Assembly (NCBI GenBank): GCA_937890355.1 | Contig: CALACW010000044.1 | Location: 1-41,222, forward strand | Length of the DNA stretch: 41,222 nucleotides | Direction of reading: 5' to 3' | From: CALACW01 sp002431305 | GTDB taxonomy: Bacteria; Bacillota; Clostridia; Oscillospirales; Acutalibacteraceae | Shown: positions 1 to 9,296 of the stretch, piece after piece | Layout of the letters: every line of letters starts with the position of its first letter | Numbering within the stretch: the first letter of the stretch is position 1 | Notes under the pieces: generated by a model | Databases searched by the model: none | Told to the model about the DNA's origin: nothing | The model's input: only the letters and a program-made list of their open reading frames with translations | Program-made: the position numbers and the translations under genes

Positions 1-166
1 CCATAACGTCGCCTTTTTTTACATTGTTAATGAATTCGGGGTCGATATCCTCCATGCAGTGCTTTGTAAGTTCCTTTGCGTCGGATGTATTAAGATAACG
101 CGCGGGGATTATTACGTCCGTGTCGACGTTGTCGGGGTATTTGAAAACTTTTCCTTTTGTATTCAT
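1..166 (-). CDS. leuD: 3-isopropylmalate dehydratase small subunit (partial)
   Basis: Only the first 55 or so codons are in the window; the gene continues past the left edge. The N-terminus begins MNTKGKVFKYPDNVDTDVI and continues with IPARYLNT, the pattern seen in the swivelling small subunit of isopropylmalate isomerase (DNVDTD-IIPARYL). The ATG at 164-166 is preceded by a strong AAGGAGGA (173-180), which overlaps the end of leuC, so the two are translationally close. With LeuC it forms the [4Fe-4S] enzyme that isomerises 2-isopropylmalate to 3-isopropylmalate in leucine synthesis. It is the last visible gene of the ilv-leu operon, and leuB is presumably beyond the edge. Too short for the usual ORF threshold, but the family match is clear. 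Confidence 0.93.
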   Translation of the reverse strand, partial: MNTKGKVFKYPDNVDTDVIIPARYLNTSDAKELTKHCMEDIDPEFINNVKKGDVM

Positions 167-168
167 GT

Positions 169-1428
169 TCAGTCCTCCTTAGGGCAGGTGATGTGACCTG
201 TAAGCGCGCTCGCTGCCGCCGCTGCGGGGGAGGCAAGGTAAACCTCGCTCTCGATGTGACCCATTCTGCCGACGAAATTGCGGTTCGTTGTTGAAATACA
301 GCGTTCGCCCTTGGCGAGTATACCCATATATCCGCCTAAGCACGGACCGCATGTCGGAGTGGAAACTACCGCGCCCGCGTCGATAAACGCCGTAATGTAA
401 CCGCGCTCGGAGCATTCCCTCATTATATTCATAGTCGCGGGAATAATGATACAGCGTACACCGTCCGCAACCTTTTTACCCTTTAAAATTCTGTAAGCGG
501 TCTCCATGTCCTCCATTCTGCCGTTCGTACAGCTTCCGATAACGACCTGGTCGATTTTGATATCTTCAAGCTCGTCTGCGGGGTGAGTGTTTTCGGGCAG
601 GTGAGGACAGCTTACCGTGGGAACTATCTTGCTAAGGTCAATTTCGATAACCTTTTCATATTCCGCGTCCGCGTCCGCCTCAAATATAACGGGCTGTCTC
701 TCGCTTCTGTCTTTAAGATAGTTAAGAGTCGTCTGATCCACGGGGAAAATTCCGTTTTTCGCACCCGCTTCAATCGCCATGTTGCATATGCAGAGCCTGT
801 CGTCCATTGAAAGGCTCTTTACACCCTCGCCGGTGAATTCCATCGACTTATAAAGGGCGCCGTCAACGCCGATCATTCCGATTATTGTAAGAATAACGTC
901 CTTGCCCGAGCAATTCTTGTTAAGCGAATTTTTAAGTTCGAATTTAATAGCCGACGGAACTTTGAACCATGCCTGTCCGGTAGCCATTCCGGCAGCCATG
1001 TCGGTGCTTCCCACGCCTGTGGAGAACGCGCCGAGCGCACCGTATGTGCATGTGTGGCTGTCCGCGCCGATAATACAGTCGCCCGCGGTGACTACGCCCT
1101 GTTCGGGGAGAAGCGCGTGTTCGATACCCATTTTGCCCACGTCGTAAAAGTGGCTGATACAGTGCGAGCATGCAAATTCTCTGCACTGCTTGGACTGCTC
1201 CGCCGCCTTGATATCCTTATTGGGGACAAAGTGGTCGAGGACGATTGCGATTCTGTCCTTATCGAATACAGATGAAATATCGTTCTTGTTAAGCTCGTTA
1301 ATAGCAACAGGGGTGGTGATGTCGTTGCCGAGTACAAGGTCGAGCTTAGGGTTTATGAGCTGACCGGGCTTTACCGAGTCAAGTCCCGCGTGAGAGGCTA
1401 ATATTTTTTGAGTTAATGTCATTCCCAT
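169..1428 (-). CDS. leuC: 3-isopropylmalate dehydratase large subunit
   Basis: 419 residues, the length of the shorter archaeal/clostridial LeuC type rather than the ~465-residue proteobacterial form. Aconitase-family hallmarks are visible: DSHTCTYGALGAFSTGVGSTD (substrate and cluster region), VIGSCTNGR and TPTCGPCLGGYMG, whose cysteines ligate the catalytic [4Fe-4S] cluster. It pairs with LeuD to isomerise isopropylmalate in cytoplasmic leucine synthesis. The start at 1428 (MGMTLTQK) has GAGG (1436-1439) about 7-8 nt upstream, overlapping the leuA stop region; an internal ATG two codons later is a possible alternative. It lies 11 nt after leuA and almost abuts leuD, so it is clearly part of the T-box-controlled operon. 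Confidence 0.97.
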   Translation of the reverse strand: MGMTLTQKILASHAGLDSVKPGQLINPKLDLVLGNDITTPVAINELNKNDISSVFDKDRIAIVLDHFVPNKDIKAAEQSKQCREFACSHCISHFYDVGKMGIEHALLPEQGVVTAGDCIIGADSHTCTYGALGAFSTGVGSTDMAAGMATGQAWFKVPSAIKFELKNSLNKNCSGKDVILTIIGMIGVDGALYKSMEFTGEGVKSLSMDDRLCICNMAIEAGAKNGIFPVDQTTLNYLKDRSERQPVIFEADADAEYEKVIEIDLSKIVPTVSCPHLPENTHPADELEDIKIDQVVIGSCTNGRMEDMETAYRILKGKKVADGVRCIIIPATMNIMRECSERGYITAFIDAGAVVSTPTCGPCLGGYMGILAKGERCISTTNRNFVGRMGHIESEVYLASPAAAAASALTGHITCPKED

Positions 1429-1439
1429 TTTACGTTACC

Positions 1440-3101
1440 TCACTTTGATTTAAGTCTGTTGACGGCAGAGAACAGCGCCTGTATTGACGAAGCGATAATA
1501 TCGTCGTTTATTCCCGCGCCCCATACGTGATGTCCGTTTTCGTCGGCGATACTTACGTACGAAATAGCTTTAGAAGTCGAACCCTTTGTAAGAGCGTGCT
1601 CCTCGTAGGTAAGATCGGAGTACGAAATTCCGAGCTGTTGTTTTATCGCGTTGCTTACAGCGTCGAGACGGCCGTTGCCCTTTGCCGAGATCTTCTTTTC
1701 CTCGCCGTCAATCTTAACGGTAACGTCGGCGGTGATCTCGTCCCCGCGTTTAAAGTGATAATCTATAAGCTCGACGGGCGAATTTACGTCTACGTATGTC
1801 TTTGTGAATATTGAGAATACCTCGTCGGGCGAAAGCTCCGCGTGGCGTACGTCGGAAACATTCTTGATAGTATATCCTACGTCCTCTTTCATCTTGACGG
1901 GAAGCTGATAGCCGAAGTTATGCTCGAGCATGTAGCCGATACCGCCCTTGCCCGACTGCGAATTGATACGGATAACGTCGGTTTCGTACTCTCTGCCGAC
2001 ATCGCCCGGGTCGATGGGCAGATAGGGAACCGTCCACGTCGAGGCGTTATTTTCCTCATGCCACTTCATGCCCTTTGCGATAGCGTCCTGGTGTGAACCG
2101 GAGAACGCGGCGAAAACAAGCTTGCCCGCGTACGGCTGACGGTCGTATACCGACATTCTCGTAACTCTCTCGTAAAGGCTTACGATTTCGGGCATGTGCG
2201 TAAAGTCAAGTCCGGGTTCAACGCCCTGCGCGTACATGTTAAGCGCGAGAGTGATGATGTCGACGTTGCCGGTGCGCTCGCCGTTGCCGAACAGCGTACC
2301 CTCGATTCTGTCCGCGCCCGCGAGAAGTCCCAGTTCGGAATCGGCTACCGCGCATCCTCTGTCGTTATGCGGGTGGAGCGAAACCTCTACGCTGTCGCGG
2401 TATTTTAAGTTATCGCACATATATTCTATCTGATCCGCGTAAACGTTCGGCGTGGAAAGCTCGACGGTTACGGGGAGATTGATTACAACTTTTTTGTCCG
2501 GCGTTGGCTTCCATATATCGAGTACCGCGTTGCATATTTCGAGCGCGAACTCGGGCTCCGTGCCGGTGAATGATTCAGGCGAATACTCGTAGCGGTAGTT
2601 TACGCCCTCCTCGTCTGCGATCTGTTTGAACAGCTTTGCGCCGTCGACCGCTATTTTGATTATTTCCTCTTTTGATTTTCTGAAAACCTGCTGTCTCTGA
2701 GCGAACGAAGTCGAATTGTAAAGATGAACTATCGCGTTCTTGCATCCCTCGAGTGCGGCGAACGTCTTTTTGATAATGTGCTCACGGCTCTGCGTAAGAA
2801 CCTGAACGGTAACGTCGTCGGGAATCATATCCTTTTCGATAAGGGTTCTTAAAAATGCGTACTCAGTCTCGGAAGCCGCAGGGAATCCTACTTCGATTTC
2901 CTTAAAACCGACTTTTACAAGGAGGTTAAAGAATTCGAGCTTTTCTTCAAGGCTCATGGGAATGATAAGCGACTGATTGCCGTCTCTCAAATCAACCGAA
3001 CACCATTTCGGCGCGCGGTCGATATATGTTTTCTCCGCCCATTTTCTCTGCGGATTCTTTACGGGATAAAACTGACGAACATATTTCGATGTGTTTACCA
3101 T
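1440..3101 (-). CDS. leuA: 2-isopropylmalate synthase (long, actinobacterial/yeast-like type)
   Basis: 553 residues. The N-terminus (RAPKWCSVDLRDGNQSL) places it in the LeuA type 2 subfamily that includes the Corynebacterium and yeast enzymes, not the ~510-residue E. coli-type LeuA. The catalytic TIM barrel covers about residues 30-310 (VDLRDGNQ, VSLHPHNDRGCAVAD, GTLFGNGERTGNVD with the metal-binding HxH and Asn). A C-terminal LeuA regulatory domain (about 430-550, ending near HHVWGAGINDDI) should bind leucine for feedback inhibition. It condenses 2-ketoisovalerate and acetyl-CoA, the committed step of leucine synthesis. The start has GGAGG about 9 nt upstream, beginning right at the stop of the ATPase gene before it. 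Confidence 0.97.
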   Translation of the reverse strand: MVNTSKYVRQFYPVKNPQRKWAEKTYIDRAPKWCSVDLRDGNQSLIIPMSLEEKLEFFNLLVKVGFKEIEVGFPAASETEYAFLRTLIEKDMIPDDVTVQVLTQSREHIIKKTFAALEGCKNAIVHLYNSTSFAQRQQVFRKSKEEIIKIAVDGAKLFKQIADEEGVNYRYEYSPESFTGTEPEFALEICNAVLDIWKPTPDKKVVINLPVTVELSTPNVYADQIEYMCDNLKYRDSVEVSLHPHNDRGCAVADSELGLLAGADRIEGTLFGNGERTGNVDIITLALNMYAQGVEPGLDFTHMPEIVSLYERVTRMSVYDRQPYAGKLVFAAFSGSHQDAIAKGMKWHEENNASTWTVPYLPIDPGDVGREYETDVIRINSQSGKGGIGYMLEHNFGYQLPVKMKEDVGYTIKNVSDVRHAELSPDEVFSIFTKTYVDVNSPVELIDYHFKRGDEITADVTVKIDGEEKKISAKGNGRLDAVSNAIKQQLGISYSDLTYEEHALTKGSTSKAISYVSIADENGHHVWGAGINDDIIASSIQALFSAVNRLKSK

Positions 3102-3117
3102 TATATTAACCTCCGGG

Positions 3118-4302
3118 TTATATTACGCTGTTTATAAACTGTTCCGCCGCTCTCGGCGAACGGCTGCCCTTTGCGAGGGCAAAATTTTCTGCCTTTCTGT
3201 CAAGCTCCGCGTCGGGCGTGATGCCGTGTCTTATTGCGAGAGCGTGAATTATATCAAGGTACAGAGCTTTGTTCGGTCTTGAAAAATAGACCGTAAGTCC
3301 GAATCTGTCGGACAGCGACATAAGCTCCTGAACGGTATCGGAATGATGTATGTCGTTGTCGTCCTCTCTGTCTGAGAAGTTTTCCTTGACGATATGCCGT
3401 CTGTTGCTCGTCGCGTAAATGACGGCGTTGTCCGCCTTTGCGCTTGCCGAACCCTCTAAGGCGGCTTTGAGCATCGAGAAGCAGTCGTCGTTTTTATTAA
3501 ACGACAGATCGTCTATAAATATTATGAATTTAAGCGGATTTTCCGCTATGGAATCCATTATTTTCGATAGTGAGAAAAGCTGGTCTTTTCTTAATTCTAT
3601 AAGTCTTAATCCCCTGGGGGCAAAATGATTTACGCATGCCTTGACGGTAGAGGATTTTCCCGTTCCCGCGTCGCCGAACAGGAGAGTGTTGGCGGCGGGT
3701 CTGCCCTCGATGAGAGCTTCTGTGTTGTCGTAGACTTTCTTTCGCTCTTTCTCATAGCCTACAAAAACGCTCTCATCTATCGAATCCGCCGAGTGAACGG
3801 GGATTATTTCGTTGTTTTCGACTCTGAACATTACGGCTGACGAGAAAACGCCGTAACCGTAACTCGAAATGTTTTTAAGTCTTAATTCATACTGCGCGTT
3901 AAAATCCGTTTTTTCGTTGATAAACGACGGAATATAAACGCCGTCCGGAGCGAAAGAGCAGAGAATTTCAGGCGTAAGAGAAGTAAGAGACGAAAAAATG
4001 TCAAGCTCTCTTTTCGCGTTGTTTTCAAGACACGGCGGAATTTTTTTCGAATTCGCCGTTCTTATTACGTATTCGTTCTCGTCCTCGTATACCGCCTTTT
4101 TAAGAAAATCCGAAAATGAAAAACCGTACTGCGACAGCGAATTTACAAACTCGCCGTACAGCTTCATTTTTCCGAATTTATCGTTGTCGTCATGCGACAG
4201 AAATTCGCACAGCGTTTTTATCGCGGGTTTATCGGTAATTGTGCGGAATACGCTGACTGCCGAGAGCGAACATAATAATAAGTCCAATTCCTGTTTATTC
4301 AT
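3118..4302 (-). CDS. DUF815-family AAA+ ATPase embedded in the ilv-leu operon
   Basis: 394 residues. A Walker A motif (FGDAGTGKSSTVKA, about residues 209-222) and a Walker B (KFIIFIDDLSF, about 257-267) are visible, followed by a sensor-1-like segment (AVIYATSNRRHIV) and a C-terminal lid with SRSPRAAEQFINSV. This layout matches the DUF815 AAA+ proteins, which are uncharacterised. The N-terminal ~200 residues have no motif I recognise and may be a substrate or partner domain. No transmembrane segment is evident, so it is probably cytoplasmic. It starts 4 nt after the ilvD stop and ends 16 nt before leuA, so it is co-transcribed with branched-chain amino acid genes. The ribosome site (AAGAGA) is weak, which suggests low expression or coupling to ilvD. 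Function is unknown. Confidence 0.88.
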   Translation of the reverse strand: MNKQELDLLLCSLSAVSVFRTITDKPAIKTLCEFLSHDDNDKFGKMKLYGEFVNSLSQYGFSFSDFLKKAVYEDENEYVIRTANSKKIPPCLENNAKRELDIFSSLTSLTPEILCSFAPDGVYIPSFINEKTDFNAQYELRLKNISSYGYGVFSSAVMFRVENNEIIPVHSADSIDESVFVGYEKERKKVYDNTEALIEGRPAANTLLFGDAGTGKSSTVKACVNHFAPRGLRLIELRKDQLFSLSKIMDSIAENPLKFIIFIDDLSFNKNDDCFSMLKAALEGSASAKADNAVIYATSNRRHIVKENFSDREDDNDIHHSDTVQELMSLSDRFGLTVYFSRPNKALYLDIIHALAIRHGITPDAELDRKAENFALAKGSRSPRAAEQFINSVI

Positions 4303-4306
4303 GATA

Positions 4307-5971
4307 TTATCTCTTGTTTATTATCGCGCCTTTATCGGCGGAGCTTACCATTGACGCATAGCGGGCAAGACATCCCTTGATGTTTGTCTTTTTCTTAATA
4401 ACGACAGACTGTTTTCTTCTCTCGATTTCCTCGTCGGAAACGTTGAGTTTTATCGAATAATTCGGAATGTCGATCGAGATTGAGTCGCCGTCTTTAACGT
4501 AGGCTATGAGTCCTCCGCTTACGGCTTCGGGCGAAACGTGACCTATCGCCGCGCCTCTCGTCGCTCCCGAAAATCTGCCGTCGGTGATTAACGCTACGTC
4601 CTTATCGAGTCCCATGCCCGCGATCGCGGATGTGGGGGAGAGCATTTCTCTCATGCCGGGACCTCCCGCGGGGCCTTCGTAACGGATAACGACAACGTCG
4701 CCCTTGTCTATTCGCCCCTCGTATATGGCGGCAATTGCTTCCTCTTCGGAATCGAATACCTTTGCTCGGCCTTCGTGTTTGAGCATTTCGGGTGCGACCG
4801 CGCTTCTTTTAACAACGCATCCGTCGGGCGCGAGGTTGCCTCTTAATACGGCGATACCGCCCGCCGCGGAATACGGATTGTCAACTGTTCTTATCGTCTC
4901 GGTATCGAGAATTTCCGCGTCGGCAATATTTTCGCCGAGCGTTTTGCCTGTACATGTCATGACCGTCGTGTCGATAAGATTTAATTTGGTAATCTCTTTT
5001 AATACGGCGTAGACTCCGCCCGCTTCATTAAGATCCTCCATATAGGTGTGACCCGCGGGGGCGAGATGGCAGAGGTTCGGCGTTTTCGCGCTGATTTCGT
5101 TAGCCATGTCGAGATTGAATTCCACTCCGCATTCGTTTGCAATCGCGGGCAGATGGAGCATGCTGTTTGTTGAGCATCCCAGCGCCATGTCAGCGGTGAG
5201 AGCGTTCTTTATAGCCGATTCGGTCATGATATCCGACGGCTTAATATCTCTTTTAACAAGCTCCATAATCTGCATGCCCGCATGCTTTGCAAGTTCTATT
5301 CTCTTTGAGTAAACGGCGGGAATCGTTCCGTTGCCCCTGAGTCCCATTCCGAGAACCTCGGTAAGGCAGTTCATTGAATTCGCCGTATACATGCCCGAAC
5401 ATGAACCGCATGTCGGACATGTCTTTTCCTCGCAGAGAGTCAATTCCTTTTCATCTATTTTTCCCGATGTGTAAGCGCCTACGGCCTCAAACATGCTTGA
5501 AAGACTCGTTTTCTTCCCGTGAACGCGTCCGGCGAGCATGGGGCCTCCGCTTACGAATATAGTCGGAATGTTTACTCTCGCCGCCGCCATGAGCAGACCG
5601 GGGACGTTCTTGTCGCAGTTGGGAACCATTACAAGTCCGTCGAAACCGTGAGCCAATGCCATAGCTTCGGTGGAGTCGGCGATGATATCGCGGGTTATGA
5701 GAGAATACTTCATTCCCGTGTGACCCATTGCGATACCGTCGCACACAGCGATAGCAGGGAACACGATAGGCGTTCCGCCCGCCATTGCAACGCCGAGCTT
5801 TACAGCCTCGACGATTTTGTCAATGTTCATGTGTCCCGGAACAATTTCGTTATATGAGCTTACGATACCTATAAGCGGTCTCGACTGCTCTTCTTTCGTA
5901 AGACCGAGCGCGTGATACAGTGATCTGTGAGGCGCGTTCTGAAATCCATTTACTATCGTGTCCTTTACCAT
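4307..5971 (-). CDS. ilvD: dihydroxy-acid dehydratase
   Basis: 554 residues, normal for IlvD/Edd dehydratases. Iron-sulfur and metal-binding motifs are intact: VPNCDKNVPGLLMAA, CPTCGSCSGMYTANSMNCL, and the C-terminal ITDGRFSGATRGAAIGHVSPEA. It dehydrates 2,3-dihydroxyisovalerate and dihydroxymethylvalerate to the keto acids used for valine, isoleucine and leucine. The start is supported by CAGGAG about 8 nt upstream of the ATG. It follows ilvC after 30 nt and precedes the DUF815 ATPase after 4 nt, all on the same transcript. The cluster is expected to be oxygen-sensitive, in keeping with an anaerobic host. Confidence 0.98.
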   Translation of the reverse strand: MVKDTIVNGFQNAPHRSLYHALGLTKEEQSRPLIGIVSSYNEIVPGHMNIDKIVEAVKLGVAMAGGTPIVFPAIAVCDGIAMGHTGMKYSLITRDIIADSTEAMALAHGFDGLVMVPNCDKNVPGLLMAAARVNIPTIFVSGGPMLAGRVHGKKTSLSSMFEAVGAYTSGKIDEKELTLCEEKTCPTCGSCSGMYTANSMNCLTEVLGMGLRGNGTIPAVYSKRIELAKHAGMQIMELVKRDIKPSDIMTESAIKNALTADMALGCSTNSMLHLPAIANECGVEFNLDMANEISAKTPNLCHLAPAGHTYMEDLNEAGGVYAVLKEITKLNLIDTTVMTCTGKTLGENIADAEILDTETIRTVDNPYSAAGGIAVLRGNLAPDGCVVKRSAVAPEMLKHEGRAKVFDSEEEAIAAIYEGRIDKGDVVVIRYEGPAGGPGMREMLSPTSAIAGMGLDKDVALITDGRFSGATRGAAIGHVSPEAVSGGLIAYVKDGDSISIDIPNYSIKLNVSDEEIERRKQSVVIKKKTNIKGCLARYASMVSSADKGAIINKR

Positions 5972-6001
5972 CGTTTACACTCCTGTCGCTGCGTTTTTAA
6001 A

Positions 6002-7018
6002 TCAGTTGTTTATAAGCTTGTCTTCGTCGCTCCAGCTGTAAAGCTTGCGGATCTCTCTGCCGACTTTCTCTGAGGGATGCTCTGCGGCGAGCTTTCTCAT
6101 TGCGTTAAAATGAACCTGTCCGCCGGCGGGCGACATGTCAAGCAGGAAGTCCTTTGCGAACGTTCCGTCCTGAATGTCAGAAAGAATTTTCTTCATGGTT
6201 TTCTTGGTTTCTTCCGTAATAATCTTGGGACCGGTGATGTAGTCGCCGTACTCGGCGGTGTTGGAGATAGAATATCTCATACCTTCGAAACCGCTCTGGT
6301 AAATGAGGTCGACGATAAGTTTCATTTCGTGGATGCACTCGAAGTATGCGTTTCTCGGGTCATATCCCGCTTCGCACAGAGTCTCAAATCCTGCCTGCAT
6401 GAGTGCGCATACGCCGCCGCACAGAACAGCCTGCTCGCCGAAGAGGTCAGTTTCGGTCTCGGTTCTGAACGTTGTTTCGAGAACGCCCGCTCTCGCTCCG
6501 CCGATACCTAATGCGTATGCAAGACCGATTTCAAGCGCGTCGCCCGTTGCGTCCTGCTCTACTGCGATAAGGCAGGGAACGCCTTTTCCGGCAAGGTACT
6601 CGCTTCTTACTGTATGACCGGGACCTTTGGGAGCTATCATGATAACGTTGACGTTTTTGGGGGGCTTAATGCATCCGAAATGAATGTTGAAGCCGTGAGC
6701 AAACGCAAGAGTTTTGCCCTCGGTGAGGTTCGGCTCAATGCTCTCTTTGTAAAGCTGAGCCTGTTTTTCGTCGTTTATAAGAATCATGATGATGTCTGCG
6801 TTCTTTGCGGCGTCTGCGCTTGTCATGACTTTAAGACCTGCGTCCTCCGCTTTTTTCCAGCTCTTGCTTCCCTCGTAGAGTCCTACGATAACGTCAACCC
6901 CCGAATCGTGAAGGTTGAGCGCATGAGCGTGTCCCTGTGAGCCGTAACCGATGATAGCTACGGTCTTACCGCTGAGTTTTGCAAGATTGCAGTCCTGCTG
7001 ATAATAGATTTTCTGCAT
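6002..7018 (-). CDS. ilvC: ketol-acid reductoisomerase, class I
   Basis: 338 residues, the short class I form. The Rossmann motif GYGSQGHAHALNL (about 24-36) opens the nucleotide domain, and the knotted C-terminal domain carries metal and substrate residues (DLFGEQAVLCGG, ECIHEMKLIVDLIYQ, YSISNTAEYGDY). It isomerises and reduces acetolactate or acetohydroxybutyrate in valine/isoleucine synthesis. The cofactor-specificity loop reads GLYEGSKSW, where many NADPH enzymes have Arg in place of this Tyr; the two serines are kept, so NADPH use is still likely but not certain. GAAAGGAG lies upstream of the ATG. It is the third gene of the operon, 26 nt after ilvN. Confidence 0.98.
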   Translation of the reverse strand: MQKIYYQQDCNLAKLSGKTVAIIGYGSQGHAHALNLHDSGVDVIVGLYEGSKSWKKAEDAGLKVMTSADAAKNADIIMILINDEKQAQLYKESIEPNLTEGKTLAFAHGFNIHFGCIKPPKNVNVIMIAPKGPGHTVRSEYLAGKGVPCLIAVEQDATGDALEIGLAYALGIGGARAGVLETTFRTETETDLFGEQAVLCGGVCALMQAGFETLCEAGYDPRNAYFECIHEMKLIVDLIYQSGFEGMRYSISNTAEYGDYITGPKIITEETKKTMKKILSDIQDGTFAKDFLLDMSPAGGQVHFNAMRKLAAEHPSEKVGREIRKLYSWSDEDKLINN

Positions 7019-7044
7019 TTTTGATTTGCTCCTTTCGGATTTTA

Positions 7045-7563
7045 TTATTTTATAATTTTAGTCATGGTGTTACGGCCTCTTTCGATAGCCACAACGCCCG
7101 TTCTGCACGTTTCAAGTATGCCCAAAGGCTTCGCTATTTCAATAAAAGCGTTTATCTTAGACGGCTCGCCTGTGATTTCGACAGTCATAACGTCCGTCGT
7201 ATAGTCGACGATTTTTGCTCTGTAAATCTCAGCCGCCGCCGTGATTTCCGAACGGTTTTCGGGGGTATTTTTAACTTTTATAAGACAAAGCTCGCGTTCG
7301 ACGGTCGTGCCGTCTTCGTACGTCTTTATACCCTTGACGTTAAAGAGCTTCGCAAGCTGTTTTACCATCTGCTCGCGGATGAATTCACCGCCGGTGATGA
7401 CTATCGTCATTCTCGAAAAGTTGGGATCTTCCGTCTCGCCTACGGTCAGGGAGTCTATGTTGAATCCCTTTCTTGTGAACATGCCCGCGACTCTTGTCAG
7501 TACGCCGTATTTATTTTCAACGAGGGCTGAAATGACTATTCTGTTATTCTTGTTATCCATCAT
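7045..7563 (-). CDS. ilvN: acetolactate synthase small (regulatory) subunit
   Basis: 172 residues, the usual size of the IlvN/IlvH regulatory subunit. An N-terminal ACT domain (IVISALVENKYGVLTRVAGMF, then GFNIDSLTVGETEDPNFSRMTIV) is followed by the ALS small-subunit C-terminal domain ending in GVVAIERG. It binds the catalytic IlvB subunit, raises its activity and gives valine feedback inhibition. The ATG (7561-7563) overlaps the ilvB TGA stop by 4 nt (ATGA), a classic translational coupling that suits a one-to-one complex. The ribosome site is inside the end of ilvB (GGAGGAG). Confidence 0.97.
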   Translation of the reverse strand: MMDNKNNRIVISALVENKYGVLTRVAGMFTRKGFNIDSLTVGETEDPNFSRMTIVITGGEFIREQMVKQLAKLFNVKGIKTYEDGTTVERELCLIKVKNTPENRSEITAAAEIYRAKIVDYTTDVMTVEITGEPSKINAFIEIAKPLGILETCRTGVVAIERGRNTMTKIIK

Positions 7564-9266
7564 TTCTCCTCCTTGTCAATGCCGATTGTCGTTATAATGT
7601 CGTCGATCGAACCTCCGGGCGGGAGCATGGGCAGAACCATCTCGTCTATGTCTATGACCGTATCGATAACGTACGGGTGACCCGATTCCATCGCCTCTTT
7701 AAATGCCGATTCAAACGAATCTATGTCGAATACTCTCTTTGCCTTTGCTCCGAACGCCTCTGCAAGTTTTACGAAGTCCGTCTTTCTGTCAAGCACGGTG
7801 TTTGAATACCGTTTGCCGTAGAAAAGCGTCTGCCACTGTCTGACCATGCCGAGCACGCCGTTATTTATAAGGACTATTACAATCGGCAAATCGTACGATA
7901 CGGCTGTTGCAAGCTCGTTTAAATTCATTCCGAAGCTTCCGTCGCCGGTTATAAGAACGACTTTGTTTCCCGTGGCGACGGCGGCTCCTATTGAAGCTCC
8001 GAGACCGTAGCCCATTGTGCCGAGACCGCCCGAGGAAGCGAACGTTCTTTTCTTTTCAAAATTCGTGTACTGTGCCGCCCACATCTGATGCTGACCGACG
8101 TCTGTAGTTATGCATGTATCTTTATCTTTGATCTTGTTTATAACTCTGAATAATGCTCTCGGGTGAAGTTTTCCGGGTGCGGCTGCTTCGTTCCGGGCGC
8201 TGAATTCGTTTTGTTTATCTTTAAGTGAATTTACAAGCGTATTCCATTCGGGGTGAGAATTCGGCTGACATTTTTCAGCGATTCTCGCGAAAGAATCAAC
8301 GATATCTCCGACAACTCCCACGTTGACGATTACGTTTTTATTTATTTCCGAATTGTCAACGTCTATCTGGACTATCTTTGTATTCTTTGCAAACTTTGCA
8401 ACGCTGCCCGTTGCTCTGTCGGAAAATCTGACGCCTATTCCGATTATCAGGTCAGCCTCTTTATTGGCCATGGATGAAGCGTATCTGCCGTGCATGCCCT
8501 GCATGCCGAGAAATCTCGGATATGAATTGGGCATTGCGGACAGTCCCATAAACGAACATCCGATATAAGCGTCGATTTTTTCCGCGAAAGCCATAATCTC
8601 TTTTGTCATACCCTTGCCTGCGGCGCCTCCGCCGAGGTATATATAGGGTCGTTTTGACTCGTTGATAAGTCTTACCGCTTCTTCGATTTCTGATTCGTCT
8701 GCTATGGGAAGGGGGAAGTAGTCGACGACGCCCTTAGGCTCGAATTCGCACATTGCCGTCTGAACGTCCTTGGGAACATCGACGAGTACGGGACCGGGTC
8801 TGCCGGATTTTGCGATTCTGAACGCCTCTCTTAATACGCCGGCAAGCTCGTTTACGTCGGATACAAAGTAGTTGTGCTTCGTAATCGGAAGCGTAACGCC
8901 CGTAATATTAATCTCCTGAAAGCTGTCTCTGCCTATCTGATTGGTCATAACGTTGCCCGTTATCGCGACCATTGGGATAGAGTCGAGTATCGCCGTTGCT
9001 ATGCCCGTGACGAGGTTCGTGGCTCCGGGACCGGACGTTGCGATAACTACGCCGACTTTGCCCGTTACTCTCGAATAACCGTCGGCGGCGTGGGAGGCTC
9101 CCTGCTCGTGTGCGGTGAGAACATGATTGATTCTGTCTCTGTTTTTGTATAATTCGTCGTAAATGTTAAGCACCTGACCGCCGGGATAACCGAACACGTC
9201 GGTTACGCCCTGCTCTATAAGAGTTTCTATTATGATCTGAGCGCCTGACATCATTTTCTTTTCCAT
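7560..9266 (-). CDS. ilvB: acetolactate synthase large (catalytic) subunit
   Basis: 568 residues, typical of the TPP-dependent catalytic subunit. The activating glutamate region (LTAHEQGASHAADGYSR), the FAD/central domain and the TPP motif (ITGDGSFGMNLNELATA ending near INNGVLGM) are present, as is the C-terminal MLPPGGSIDDI typical of acetohydroxyacid synthases rather than catabolic AlsS. It makes acetolactate from two pyruvates, or acetohydroxybutyrate with 2-ketobutyrate, the first common step of valine, leucine and isoleucine synthesis. It is the first gene of the operon; AGGAGGA lies about 10 nt before the ATG, and the T-box terminator ends about 30 nt upstream of the start codon. Confidence 0.98.
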   Translation of the reverse strand: MEKKMMSGAQIIIETLIEQGVTDVFGYPGGQVLNIYDELYKNRDRINHVLTAHEQGASHAADGYSRVTGKVGVVIATSGPGATNLVTGIATAILDSIPMVAITGNVMTNQIGRDSFQEINITGVTLPITKHNYFVSDVNELAGVLREAFRIAKSGRPGPVLVDVPKDVQTAMCEFEPKGVVDYFPLPIADESEIEEAVRLINESKRPYIYLGGGAAGKGMTKEIMAFAEKIDAYIGCSFMGLSAMPNSYPRFLGMQGMHGRYASSMANKEADLIIGIGVRFSDRATGSVAKFAKNTKIVQIDVDNSEINKNVIVNVGVVGDIVDSFARIAEKCQPNSHPEWNTLVNSLKDKQNEFSARNEAAAPGKLHPRALFRVINKIKDKDTCITTDVGQHQMWAAQYTNFEKKRTFASSGGLGTMGYGLGASIGAAVATGNKVVLITGDGSFGMNLNELATAVSYDLPIVIVLINNGVLGMVRQWQTLFYGKRYSNTVLDRKTDFVKLAEAFGAKAKRVFDIDSFESAFKEAMESGHPYVIDTVIDIDEMVLPMLPPGGSIDDIITTIGIDKEEK

Positions 9267-9296
9267 AGCTTTGGAAATCCTCCTGTGTTATTGCAT

